Both the position numbers and the translations under genes were made by a program. Shown piece by piece: positions 9,199 through 16,523 of a stretch of DNA of 44,812 nucleotides. Positions within the stretch are counted from its first letter, which is position 1; each line of letters starts with the position of its first letter. Source of the stretch: CALWZE01 sp964645785 (GTDB lineage: Bacteria; Bacillota; Clostridia; Oscillospirales; Ruminococcaceae); the NCBI GenBank assembly GCA_964645785.1, contig CAZYAV010000021.1, positions 1-44,812 of the forward strand, given 5' to 3'. Below the pieces are notes generated by a model. The model made no database searches. It saw only the letters and a list, made by a program, of their open reading frames with translations, and was not told the DNA's origin.

Positions 9199-10362
9199 CT
9201 AAGGGGTTTTGCTTTTTAAAAACGCCGCCGTTTTGAACCGTGTCTCCTCATCTGCCGCAAACAGATCCTCCAGGGTATATTCGCGCACTCTGGGCGCGTC
9301 GCCGACCGCCCGCATAACCGCCTCCCCAATCTGCAAAAAGTCGATACTGCCCGCAAGGAACCGGGCGACCGCCACCTCGTTTGCCGCATTGGCCACGCAG
9401 GGCGCCACCCCGCCGGCCGACGCCGCCTGCTTGCAGGCGGCGAGACAGACAAACGTCCGCTCGTCCGCGCGCTCGAAGGTCAGGTTCGCCATCCGCTCGA
9501 TGGACAGCGGCTCAACCGGGCAGGGCTGCCGGTCTGGGTAGGTAAGCGCGTATTGAATCGGGATGCGCATGTCGGGCACGCCCAGCTGCGCCAGCACCGA
9601 GCAATCCGCAAACTCCACCGCGGAATGGACGACGCTCTGCCGGTGGACGGTGATCTCTATTTTTTCCGGCGGCAGACCGAACAGCCACATCGCCTCAATC
9701 AGCTCCAGCCCCTTGTTCATCAGCGTCGCGCTGTCCACCGTGATTTTTTTGCCCATGCTCCAGTTGGGGTGGCGCAGCGCGTCCGCAACCGTGACCGCCG
9801 CGAGCGCCTCCCGGCTTTTGCCGAAAAACGGCCCTCCCGAGGCGGTGAGGAAGATCCGCCGCAGCCGCGCGGCCGAATGCCGATCCTGTAAGCACTGGAA
9901 AATGGCGGAGTGCTCGCTGTCCACCGGCAGCAGCCGCACCCCGTTTTGTGCCGCAAGCCCGGTGACCAGCCTGCCCGCCGCCACCAGCGTCTCTTTATTT
10001 GCAAGCGCGATCGTCTTGCCCGCCCGGATGGCCGCCACAGTCGGCCGCAGACCTGCGACGCCCACCACCGCGGTCAGCACCGTGTCGCTGCCGTCCTCGG
10101 CCGCGGCGGTTTCCAGTGCCGTGTCCCCGCCAAGCACCCTGATGCCGGTGTGCGCCAGCTTGACCCGGAGCGTTTCGGCCGTATCCCCGTCCGGCGTTGC
10201 GACAAACCGCGGCCGGAAGCGCAGCGCCTGCTCCTCCAGCAGCGCCGCGTTGCGGTATCCGCTGATTGCGGTGACCTCGATGCCCAGCGCCTCCACCAGC
10301 GAGAGGGTCTGGGTGCCGATTGAGCCGGTTGACCCCAGCACGCAGAGTTTTTTGGTCGCCAT
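9199..10362 (-). CDS. dxr: 1-deoxy-D-xylulose 5-phosphate reductoisomerase
   Basis: Dxr converts DXP to MEP with NADPH, the committed step of the MEP pathway. The 387 aa include the N-terminal nucleotide-binding motif GSTGSIGTQTL at 9-19. Also visible are the metal/substrate segment VDSEHSAIFQCL, the loop TASGGPF (commonly SASGG) and NWSMGKKITVDSATLMNKGLE. The C-terminal helical domain is present. GGAGG lies 7 nt before the ATG. The gene sits between cdsA (47-bp gap) and rseP in the pyrH operon. Confidence 0.97.
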   Translation of the reverse strand: MATKKLCVLGSTGSIGTQTLSLVEALGIEVTAISGYRNAALLEEQALRFRPRFVATPDGDTAETLRVKLAHTGIRVLGGDTALETAAAEDGSDTVLTAVVGVAGLRPTVAAIRAGKTIALANKETLVAAGRLVTGLAAQNGVRLLPVDSEHSAIFQCLQDRHSAARLRRIFLTASGGPFFGKSREALAAVTVADALRHPNWSMGKKITVDSATLMNKGLELIEAMWLFGLPPEKIEITVHRQSVVHSAVEFADCSVLAQLGVPDMRIPIQYALTYPDRQPCPVEPLSIERMANLTFERADERTFVCLAACKQAASAGGVAPCVANAANEVAVARFLAGSIDFLQIGEAVMRAVGDAPRVREYTLEDLFAADEETRFKTAAFLKSKTP

Positions 10363-10409
10363 ACGCTCTCCTCCCGTTTTCCCGTTCGTTTATGCCCGCA
10401 CGCCCGGCC

Positions 10410-11249
10410 TCAGCCAAACAGGCGCGCAAACAGCGCATAGGCGCGCGAGGCGAAAATGCAGGTGAACAGCACGCTGTCCAGCCGGTCAAGCGCGCCGCCG
10501 TGCCCGGGCATGATGTTGCCAAAGTCCTTGATGCCGCACTCCCGCTTGATGTAGGAGGCGGCGAGGTCGCCGATAATCCCGATTGCCGCGCCAATCAGCC
10601 CCATCGCCGCGTAAAACGCAAGCTGGGGCGCGCCCGACCGGCCGTAAAACAGCGAGCCAGCCTGGGTGTGACCCGCATAATACCAGAACACCAGCGCAAT
10701 CACAACCGGGGTGCCCACAAGCCCGCCGACCGCGCCCGCCACCGTCTTGTTCGGGCTGATTGTGGGGCAGAGCTTGCGCTTGCCGCACAGCTTGCCGACG
10801 CAGAACGCGAAGGTGTCGCACACCCAGCCGAGGCACAGCCCCATCACAAACATAAACCGCGCGTCCCCGACCGTCGGCGCCATCGCCTCAATCTCCACAA
10901 TCGCGCGCAGGCCAAAGCTGATCATGACGGTGCCGGCAAACGCGCCGGCACCCTCTTTAAAGGTGTAGTGCCTGTTTTTGCTGAACATAATCAGGCAGAA
11001 CATGAGGAACAGCAGCGCGTATGTAAAATACAGCCCGTCGGGGCGCAGGACAATGTTATAAACATGCGCCAGCGAAAAGAGAATAAAAAAGAGCCAGTTG
11101 TCGTTCAGCCCCAGCGCGCGGGTCAGCTCGAAGATGGCGAGCAGGCCGAGCACCGAAAGCGCAACCGGGTTGACAGCCGTGTCAATTTTCCACAGCAGCC
11201 CCGCCAGTAGCACCAGCCCCACCGCAATCGAAATCAGCCGTTTTTTCAT
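10410..11249 (-). CDS. cdsA: Phosphatidate cytidylyltransferase (CDP-diglyceride synthase)
   Basis: CdsA makes CDP-diacylglycerol from phosphatidic acid and CTP at the cytoplasmic membrane, feeding all phospholipid synthesis. The 279-aa product is highly hydrophobic with about seven to eight membrane segments. It ends with the family signature around IGDLAASYIKRE, then KDFGNIMPGHGGALDRLDS. The cytosolic SPNKTVAGAVGG motif is also present. GAGGT precedes the ATG by 5 nt. It follows uppS by 49 bp. Confidence 0.95.
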   Translation of the reverse strand: MKKRLISIAVGLVLLAGLLWKIDTAVNPVALSVLGLLAIFELTRALGLNDNWLFFILFSLAHVYNIVLRPDGLYFTYALLFLMFCLIMFSKNRHYTFKEGAGAFAGTVMISFGLRAIVEIEAMAPTVGDARFMFVMGLCLGWVCDTFAFCVGKLCGKRKLCPTISPNKTVAGAVGGLVGTPVVIALVFWYYAGHTQAGSLFYGRSGAPQLAFYAAMGLIGAAIGIIGDLAASYIKRECGIKDFGNIMPGHGGALDRLDSVLFTCIFASRAYALFARLFG

Positions 11250-11298
11250 AAAAACACCTCACACATAGTATATGGCGGGAAATCCCCGCCATACGCCA

Positions 11299-12006
11299 TC
11301 AAACGCCGCCGAACCGGCGCTGCCTGTTTGCATAAATTTCCAGTGCGCGGTCGAGGTCCTTTGGGGTAAAATCCGGCCAGAGGGTGTCCAGAAAGACCAT
11401 CTCGCTGTACGCGCTCTGCCACAGCAGGAAATTGGACAGCCGCTCCTCCCCGCTCGGGCGCAGGATCAGGTCGACGGGTGGCTCGTCCCCCAGATAGGTG
11501 CGGGCGTTGAACGCCGCCTCGTCGATTTGCCCGGCCGCGAGCCTGCCCGCCGCCGCCTCGGCGCACAGCGCCCTTGCGGCGTGGACAATCTCCTCCCGGC
11601 CGCCGTAGTTGAGCGCGATGTTGAGATGCAGCCCCGTGTTGTCCCGGGAGGTTTGCTCAATCTCCTGCATCCGCTCGAGGATATCGGGCGCAAGGCGCTC
11701 GCGGCTGCCGATAAAGCGGATGCGGATATTCTCGTCCTTAAAGCCGAACGCATCGACGAGGTATTTGCGCAGCAGGTTCATAATGGCGTCCACCTCGCCC
11801 TGCGGCCGCGACCAGTTCTCGGTTGAAAACGCATAAACCGTCAGCGCCCGGACGCCGATTTTCTCGCAGTGGCGGGTGATTTTCTGAAAGACCTCGGCGC
11901 CCTTTGTGTGCCCGGCCGTCCGGGGCAGGCCGCGCTTTTTCGCCCAGCGGCCGTTTCCGTCCATGATAATCCCGATATGCTGCGGGACGCTGCCTTGCTG
12001 CGCCAT
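11299..12006 (-). CDS. uppS: Isoprenyl (undecaprenyl) diphosphate synthase
   Basis: UppS condenses IPP onto farnesyl diphosphate in the cis configuration. The product is the C55 carrier for peptidoglycan precursors. The 235-aa protein shows the catalytic motif IMDGNGRWAKKRGLPRTAGH, here split around residues 14-34. Region III reads RPSGEERLSNFLLW and the C-terminal motif is SEMVFLDTLWPDF. The ATG lies 1 nt after the frr stop, with GGAG 7 nt upstream inside frr, so translation is probably coupled. Confidence 0.97.
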   Translation of the reverse strand: MAQQGSVPQHIGIIMDGNGRWAKKRGLPRTAGHTKGAEVFQKITRHCEKIGVRALTVYAFSTENWSRPQGEVDAIMNLLRKYLVDAFGFKDENIRIRFIGSRERLAPDILERMQEIEQTSRDNTGLHLNIALNYGGREEIVHAARALCAEAAAGRLAAGQIDEAAFNARTYLGDEPPVDLILRPSGEERLSNFLLWQSAYSEMVFLDTLWPDFTPKDLDRALEIYANRQRRFGGV

Positions 12007-12007
12007 A

Positions 12008-12562
12008 TCAGATCTCCATAATCTCCTTGTCCTTCACCTTGATCATCTCGTCGATGTCGGCGCACCGCTTGTCGGTGATCTTCTGGGTCTCGGTCTCCAG
12101 CTGCTTGAGGTCGTCCTCGGTAATTTCGCCGTTCTTTTTCAGCGCCTTGAATTTCTCAATCGCGTCCCGGCGAATCGAGCGCACCGCGACCTTGCCGTCC
12201 TCCCCCATCTTCTTGATTTTTTTGGAAAGCTCCCTGCGGCGCTCCTCGGTCAGCTGCGGGAACATGATGCGGATGCACTTGCCGTCGTTGGTGGGGTTGA
12301 TGCCGATGTCCGAGGTCTGGATCGCCTTTTCAATCAGCTTGAGCGCGGAGGAATCCCACGGCTGGATGACCAGCACCCGCGCCTCCGCAACCGAAACCGC
12401 CGCCATCGCGTTGATCTGGGTCGGCGTGCCGTAATAGTCCACCAGGATTTTGTCCAGCACGGCGGGGTTGGCGCGGCCGGCGCGCACGGCGGCGAGATCC
12501 GCCTTGAGATAGCTCAGGCTCTTCTGCATCTTCTCGTCAAACGGCTTTACATACTCGTTCAT
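12008..12562 (-). CDS. frr: Ribosome recycling factor
   Basis: RRF, with EF-G, splits post-termination ribosomes. The 184-aa protein is full length and collinear with the family. The N-terminal helix has MQKSLSYLKADLAAVRAGRA and the beta-rich head has YYGTPTQINAMAAVSVAEAR. It continues with PQLTEERRRELSKKIKKMGE and a C-terminal helix. The SD sequence GGAGG lies in the last codons of pyrH, 8 nt before the ATG, and the intergenic gap is 3 nt. Confidence 0.98.
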   Translation of the reverse strand: MNEYVKPFDEKMQKSLSYLKADLAAVRAGRANPAVLDKILVDYYGTPTQINAMAAVSVAEARVLVIQPWDSSALKLIEKAIQTSDIGINPTNDGKCIRIMFPQLTEERRRELSKKIKKMGEDGKVAVRSIRRDAIEKFKALKKNGEITEDDLKQLETETQKITDKRCADIDEMIKVKDKEIMEI

Positions 12563-12565
12563 GGT

Positions 12566-13276
12566 TTATTCCTCCACAATTATTGTTCCGATATCCTCGC
12601 CTCTCACAGCCCGCACGAGGTTGTGCGGGTCGTTCTGGAGGTCAAAGACAAGCACCGGGATTTTATTGTCCCTGCACATGCTCGCCGCCGTGCTGTCGAT
12701 CACCTCCAGCTTGTCGTTGAGCACGGTGGAAAAGCTGAGCCTGTCATACCGCCGCGCGTCGGGGAATTTGTGCGGATCCTTGTCGTACACGCCGTCCACA
12801 AGGGTCGCCTTAAAGATGATATCGGCGTCGATCTCCGCCGCGCGCAGGGCGGACGCCGTGTCGGTTGAAAAATAGGGGTTGCCGGTGCCGCACGCGAGGA
12901 TGACCACCCGCCCCTTTTGCAGGTGCCGGATTGCCTTGTTGCGGATATACGGCTCCGCCACCTGCTGCATCTGCAGCGCCGTCAGCACCCGGACGGGCAC
13001 GTCCAGCTGCTCCAGCGCGTCGCAGATGGCGAGCGCGTTCATCACCGTCGCCAGCATTCCAACATGGTCGGCGCGCGACCGCTCCATGCCGTTATTGTCC
13101 CGCCCGCGCCAGAAGTTCCCGCCGCCGACCACAATCGCAATCTCCACGCCGATCTGCTTCGCATCCCGGATTGCGCCGCAGATCAACTTGACCGTCTCAA
13201 AGTCCAAACCGGACGGCTTATCCCCCGCGAGCGCCTCGCCGCTGAGCTTAATCAGGATTCGTTTGTACTTGAGCAT
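12566..13276 (-). CDS. pyrH: UMP kinase
   Basis: PyrH phosphorylates UMP to UDP. The 236-aa amino-acid-kinase fold protein has the N-terminal KLSGEALAG, the nucleotide loop VVGGGNFWRGR, ADHVGMLATVMNALA and the C-terminal ATLVDGVYDKDPHKFP. I start at ATG 13276, with AAGGAG just upstream; the frame is open further upstream but that sequence is arginine/alanine-rich and unlike the family. A GC hairpin (CACGGC/GCCGTG, 13294-13308) lies just before the ribosome binding site. It is the first gene of its operon, from the promoter at 13376-13404. In many Firmicutes pyrH follows rpsB-tsf; here a divergent dnaD-like gene takes that place. Confidence 0.98.
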   Translation of the reverse strand: MLKYKRILIKLSGEALAGDKPSGLDFETVKLICGAIRDAKQIGVEIAIVVGGGNFWRGRDNNGMERSRADHVGMLATVMNALAICDALEQLDVPVRVLTALQMQQVAEPYIRNKAIRHLQKGRVVILACGTGNPYFSTDTASALRAAEIDADIIFKATLVDGVYDKDPHKFPDARRYDRLSFSTVLNDKLEVIDSTAASMCRDNKIPVLVFDLQNDPHNLVRAVRGEDIGTIIVEE

Positions 13277-13375
13277 GACCTCTCCTTTTCCCACACGGCG
13301 CCGCCGTGCCCGGGCACCCGCGGCGGGCTCGGCTCTCTGTCCGCGTGGCAAACCAGTTTTTAGAATATTTTTTAT

Positions 13376-13404
13376 ATTTTACCCTATTTCCGCCTTTCTG
13401 TAAA
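13376..13404 (-). promoter_or_regulatory. Sigma-A type promoter for the pyrH-polC operon
   Basis: On the minus strand TTTACA (13404-13399) and TAAAAT (13381-13376) are spaced by 17 bp. The predicted start is near 13369, giving a leader of about 93 nt before pyrH. The segment is strikingly A/T-rich compared with its surroundings. Confidence 0.75.
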
Positions 13405-13471
13405 CCGATAATCTCAACATTTTGCCGTTTTCGCCCGCGCCCTGTCCCGCGCGCCGGCCGGGCAAAACCGT

Positions 13472-13500
13472 TTGACAGCCCGCCGCAAACATTATAAGAT
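13472..13500 (+). promoter_or_regulatory. Promoter for the dnaD-dnaC/dnaI-like pair
   Basis: A perfect TTGACA (13472-13477) is followed after 17 bp by TAAGAT (13495-13500); an alternative TATAAG at 13493 would give a 15-bp spacer. It points away from the pyrH promoter. The -35 elements of the two divergent promoters are about 67 bp apart. Confidence 0.6.
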
Positions 13501-13553
13501 TATGGTGGATTGAAAGCGGGACGGCGCGGGCGCGTTCGCGGGCGTTTTGCCCC

Positions 13554-13590
13554 GGCCGCGCCCTGTCCCCGCATTTTTCGGGGCGCGGCC
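13554..13590 (+). promoter_or_regulatory. Stable hairpin in the long leader of the dnaD-like gene
   Basis: A 10-bp perfect stem (GGCCGCGCCC with GGGCGCGGCC) encloses 17 nt containing a second complementarity (CCCCG/CGGGG). It lies about 50 nt after the predicted transcription start and about 190 nt before the start codon. No T tract follows, so it is not a terminator. The rest of the 280-nt leader is very GC-rich and I recognise no riboswitch in it. Confidence 0.5.
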
Positions 13591-13783
13591 GCGCCGCCGG
13601 TGATGCCGCGCGGATCGTCTGCGGCCTGTTTTGCCGGCGTCCGGCGGCGGGCAGGAAAGAAATCTGACCGCTGCGCAAAGCCGCAGCCCGGCAAGGCCGG
13701 TTCGCCGTGTTCTGCGGCGGTGCGCCCGGCTGCGCCGGCTGTTTTGCGGCCGCCGAATACGGCCAGGAAAGGAAGTTCCCTTT

Positions 13784-14716
13784 TTGTATTACATAGCAAG
13801 CGAATTTAAGGACTGCGCCCTGCCCGCGCCGATTCTGGAACGCTACCGCACGGCGGACGGGCCAGCGCTCAAGGTTGCGCTGTATCTGCTGAGCGGCGGC
13901 GGCGGGGAGCCCGAAAAAATCGCCGGCACCCTCTCGCTGCCACAGGGTTCCGTCGACCGGGCGCTCGGCTTCTGGCACGCCGCCGGGCTGCTCACCGAAA
14001 AGCAGCCCGGGCAGGCCGCTGCAAGCCCCGCCGAATCGCCCCGCCCTGCCCCGGCCGCACAGGGCACAAGGCCGCGCGCCCTGCCCGGCCTGAGCGCCGA
14101 GCGCGCCGCCGCGCTGACCCTGCGCGACCCGAACGTCTCGGTTCTTTTGCAGGAAGCCCAGCGGTTTCTGGGGCGGCCGCTCGACACGGCCGAGAGCCGC
14201 ACCCTGCTTGAGCTTTACGAGGCGGGGGATTTCTCGGTTGAGGTCATCCTGATGTTGATTGCCTACTGCCTGCCGCGGGTTCGCAACAGGCGGTCGCTTT
14301 GCACGATGGTGCGCCGCATTGCGGAGGACTGGTACGAGCAGGGCATCTCCACCTCCGGCGAGGCCGAGAACCAGATCCGCCTGCTGGAGCTGCGCGAGGC
14401 GCGGGAGGAGAGGGTTGCCGCCGCGCTTGATCTGAAGGATCCGAGCTTCAGCAAAAGCCAAAAGGCGGCCATCGCGAAATGGTTCGAGGTTTACGGCTAC
14501 GACGAGCTGTTTGTCCGCGAGGCGTACCTCGCCAAGGGTAACCCCTCCATCGCGTACATCGGCAAAATTTTGCAGGGGTGGTACAACGACGGGGTGTCCG
14601 GCCTGCGGCAGGTGCGCAACGGCGGCGCGTCCCCCAATGCCCCGGCCTCGCCGTCAAAAAAGCGGGGCGGTTCCCTGCTGAAAAAAGCGGTTCTCGCAGG
14701 CTCGAAGGAGGAATAA
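13784..14716 (+). CDS. DnaD domain-containing replication initiation protein
   Basis: The 310-aa product resembles Firmicute DnaD/DnaB-type primosome proteins that help load the helicase at origins or restart sites. A winged-helix-like N-terminal domain (about 1-80) is followed by a Pro/Ala-rich linker. Two tandem DnaD C-terminal-type helical domains follow (about 110-190, with the segment ending RIAEDWYEQGI, and about 215-275). The second ends in the characteristic YIGKILQGWYNDGV (YxxxIxxxW pattern). No ATG fits the start; I chose TTG 13784, preceded by AGGAAAGGAAG 8 nt upstream. The frame stays open upstream but is Arg/Ala-rich there. The next gene starts 2 nt after the stop, so the pair works together. 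Confidence 0.88.
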   Translation: MYYIASEFKDCALPAPILERYRTADGPALKVALYLLSGGGGEPEKIAGTLSLPQGSVDRALGFWHAAGLLTEKQPGQAAASPAESPRPAPAAQGTRPRALPGLSAERAAALTLRDPNVSVLLQEAQRFLGRPLDTAESRTLLELYEAGDFSVEVILMLIAYCLPRVRNRRSLCTMVRRIAEDWYEQGISTSGEAENQIRLLELREAREERVAAALDLKDPSFSKSQKAAIAKWFEVYGYDELFVREAYLAKGNPSIAYIGKILQGWYNDGVSGLRQVRNGGASPNAPASPSKKRGGSLLKKAVLAGSKEE

Positions 14717-14718
14717 CG

Positions 14719-15702
14719 ATGGCATACAGTGAGCAGGCTCGCCGCGCGGCGGCCGACACCCTCGAGCGCCGGCGCAACAGCGCCGTCCTGCGCGCCGCCC
14801 GGCAGCGGGAGCAGCTGTTTGCGCAGCTCCCTGCGCTCGCCGAGAGCCAGCAGGAAATCGCCGCGCTCGGGGCGGAGCTTTTGCGACTGTCCGTGCTCGG
14901 CGACGGTGAGGCGGCCGCGGCGGTACAAAGCAAAATCGACCGGCTTGGACAGGCACAGCGCCGGATACTGACAGATAACGGCTACGCGCCGGACGCGCTT
15001 TCGCCAAAGCCGTTTTGCGCAAAGTGCGGCGACACCGGCGCATTGCCGGACGGCTCGGTCTGCGACTGTCTGCACGCGCTGCTGCGCAGCTATACGCTGG
15101 CCGAAATTACCAAGTCCTCCCCCCTCACCCTGTCCAGCTTTGACAGCTTTTCGCTCGATTATTACGACACGGCCGTCGACCCGGAATACGGAATCAGCCC
15201 GCGCGAAAGCGCGGCGCAGAATCTTGCCCGCTGCCGGGCGTTTGCGGCGCAGTTCCCCAAAAGCGGGGAGAATCTGTTTTTGCTCGGCGACGCGGGGCTT
15301 GGCAAGACCCACCTCGCGCTCGCGATTGCCGGCGAGCTGCTGGAGCGCGGCTTTGCGGTGATTTATTGCAGCGCGGTCAGCGTATTCAAGCAGATTGAGG
15401 CGGAGCATTTTGAGGAACGGCACGGAACCGACGTGCTGGACAGCCTGAAGGGCTGCGACCTGCTGGTGCTGGACGATCTCGGCGCCGAGTTCAACGGGCC
15501 GTTTGTCACAAGCACCCTGTACGACCTGGTCAACACCCGGATCTGCACCCGCCGGCCGACCATCTACACCACCAACCTCACCGACGAGGCCGGCATCATG
15601 CGGCGGTACGGCGAAAAAATCAGCTCCCGGCTGATCGGCTGCTGCACCCTGCTGCCCTTTTTCGGCGAGGATATCCGGCTGAAAAAGGCCGCGCAGGGGT
15701 AA
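14719..15702 (+). CDS. DnaC/DnaI-like AAA+ helicase loader
   Basis: This 327-aa ATPase probably loads the replicative helicase DnaB (encoded at 31757-33121). The N-terminal half is helical and charged. A Cys cluster C100-x2-C103 ... C115-x-C117 looks like the zinc finger of DnaI/DnaC loaders. The AAA+ part has Walker A GDAGLGKTH at 190-198 and Walker B LLVLDDLG near 248-255. A sensor-type IYTTNLT and an arginine-finger region SSRLIG follow. AAGGAGG lies 7 nt before the ATG. IstB-like transposition ATPases share this fold, but the adjacent DnaD-type gene and the absence of any transposase favour helicase loading. Confidence 0.9.
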   Translation: MAYSEQARRAAADTLERRRNSAVLRAARQREQLFAQLPALAESQQEIAALGAELLRLSVLGDGEAAAAVQSKIDRLGQAQRRILTDNGYAPDALSPKPFCAKCGDTGALPDGSVCDCLHALLRSYTLAEITKSSPLTLSSFDSFSLDYYDTAVDPEYGISPRESAAQNLARCRAFAAQFPKSGENLFLLGDAGLGKTHLALAIAGELLERGFAVIYCSAVSVFKQIEAEHFEERHGTDVLDSLKGCDLLVLDDLGAEFNGPFVTSTLYDLVNTRICTRRPTIYTTNLTDEAGIMRRYGEKISSRLIGCCTLLPFFGEDIRLKKAAQG

Positions 15703-15906
15703 GGCCGCGGGCGGAACAGGTCGGGCTCTTCGCGCCCGGTCTGTGTCCCGGGCTGGCCGGTTGGCATGCGGGTTCACTCGTTCGGCCTGTGCGCACACGG
15801 CCAATTCCTCCGGCTTCCTCCCCGGCGGCAGCGCGTGTGCAAAAAGCGGGTTGTCCTTGCGGGAAATCCGGCGGAGGGTCTGACGGCTTCTTTCTGGGTC
15901 GTTCAC

Positions 15907-15947
15907 ATGCCGCGAAAGCCCGGTTGCGGGGGCTCGCGGCATTTTTG
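15907..15947 (+). terminator. Rho-independent terminator after the dnaC/dnaI-like gene
   Basis: A 9-bp stem ATGCCGCGA (907-915) / TCGCGGCAT (934-942), with further inner AGCCC/GGGCT pairing, is followed by TTTTT. It lies about 205 nt past the stop at 15702. Confidence 0.8.
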
Positions 15948-16295
15948 CTGCCCGGAAAGCCCGCCCGTTTTCATGAATGAATCCGAGGTGCGCGCCAATC
16001 CCCCCGGCATCCGCCGGCAGCGCGCGCACAGTTCCCGGAAAAGGCACAAAGGGAAGCCGAATTTTTTTGTAAAAACCCCGTCCTTCGAGCCTTGCAGGCA
16101 GCTTGCCTGCGCTGCGACCCGGGATGTTTTACAACCGGTTTGGCCGGCTGGCGCGCGGCTGCTTTTTTATAAGTTTTCTCGCTTAAAATCATGTGCCCCT
16201 TGCTCGTCCCCGGCGCCCTGTGAAGACTGCTGTCCGAAACGGCAACCGTGCTTTACCGGCCTGTGCGGCCGCGGCCGTCATAAATTCTCTAATAT

Positions 16296-16330
16296 AAAAA
16301 ATCCGGTCTCCTTTAAAAGCCGGATTTTTT
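16296..16330. terminator. Bidirectional terminator-like hairpin
   Basis: AAAAAATCCGG (16296-16306) pairs perfectly with CCGGATTTTTT (16320-16330) around a 13-nt loop. It has a T tract in either direction. Confidence 0.65.
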
Positions 16331-16482
16331 CGCCGGGCGTCGGGCAGCGGGCGGCATTATTAGGCGGTGCGGCCGGCGGCGCGCTCTTTGCCCCGGACGG
16401 CTTGACGAAGCAGAGCCGCAAAAGCAGCGGTTCGCCCGACCCGGCGCGGAACCCGCCGCCGGGTCAAGCCTGAAAGCCGCAG

Positions 16483-16520
16483 AAAGCCGCCCCCGATTTC
16501 CGTTTCGGGGGCGGCTTTTT
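16483..16520 (-). terminator. malQ: Terminator of the AI-2E/malQ operon
   Basis: A 14-bp perfect stem (AAAGCCGCCCCCGA, 16483-16496, with TCGGGGGCGGCTTT, 16505-16518) with an 8-nt loop begins 6 nt past the malQ stop. The minus-strand T tract is only TTT followed by C/T, while the plus strand has TTTTT. It can therefore stop transcription from both sides. Confidence 0.75.
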
Positions 16521-16523
16521 CCT

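Larger units (their letters stand above)
15703..16523. other. 821-bp gene-free region bounded by terminators
   Basis: I see no credible gene. An open frame on the plus strand (15766-16473) runs straight through two terminators and has no family-like sequence. The region holds a rho-independent terminator at 15907-15947 for the dnaD-like operon. A bidirectional hairpin lies at 16296-16330 and the malQ terminator at 16483-16520. The 350 nt between the first two are unusually A/T-spiked and could hold a small RNA, but I recognise no family and see no good promoter. Confidence 0.6.

Noticed and set aside
15766..16473. 235-codon plus-strand frame in the region after the dnaC/dnaI-like gene
   Set aside because: It passes through two intrinsic terminators, has no ribosome site and no recognisable protein features.
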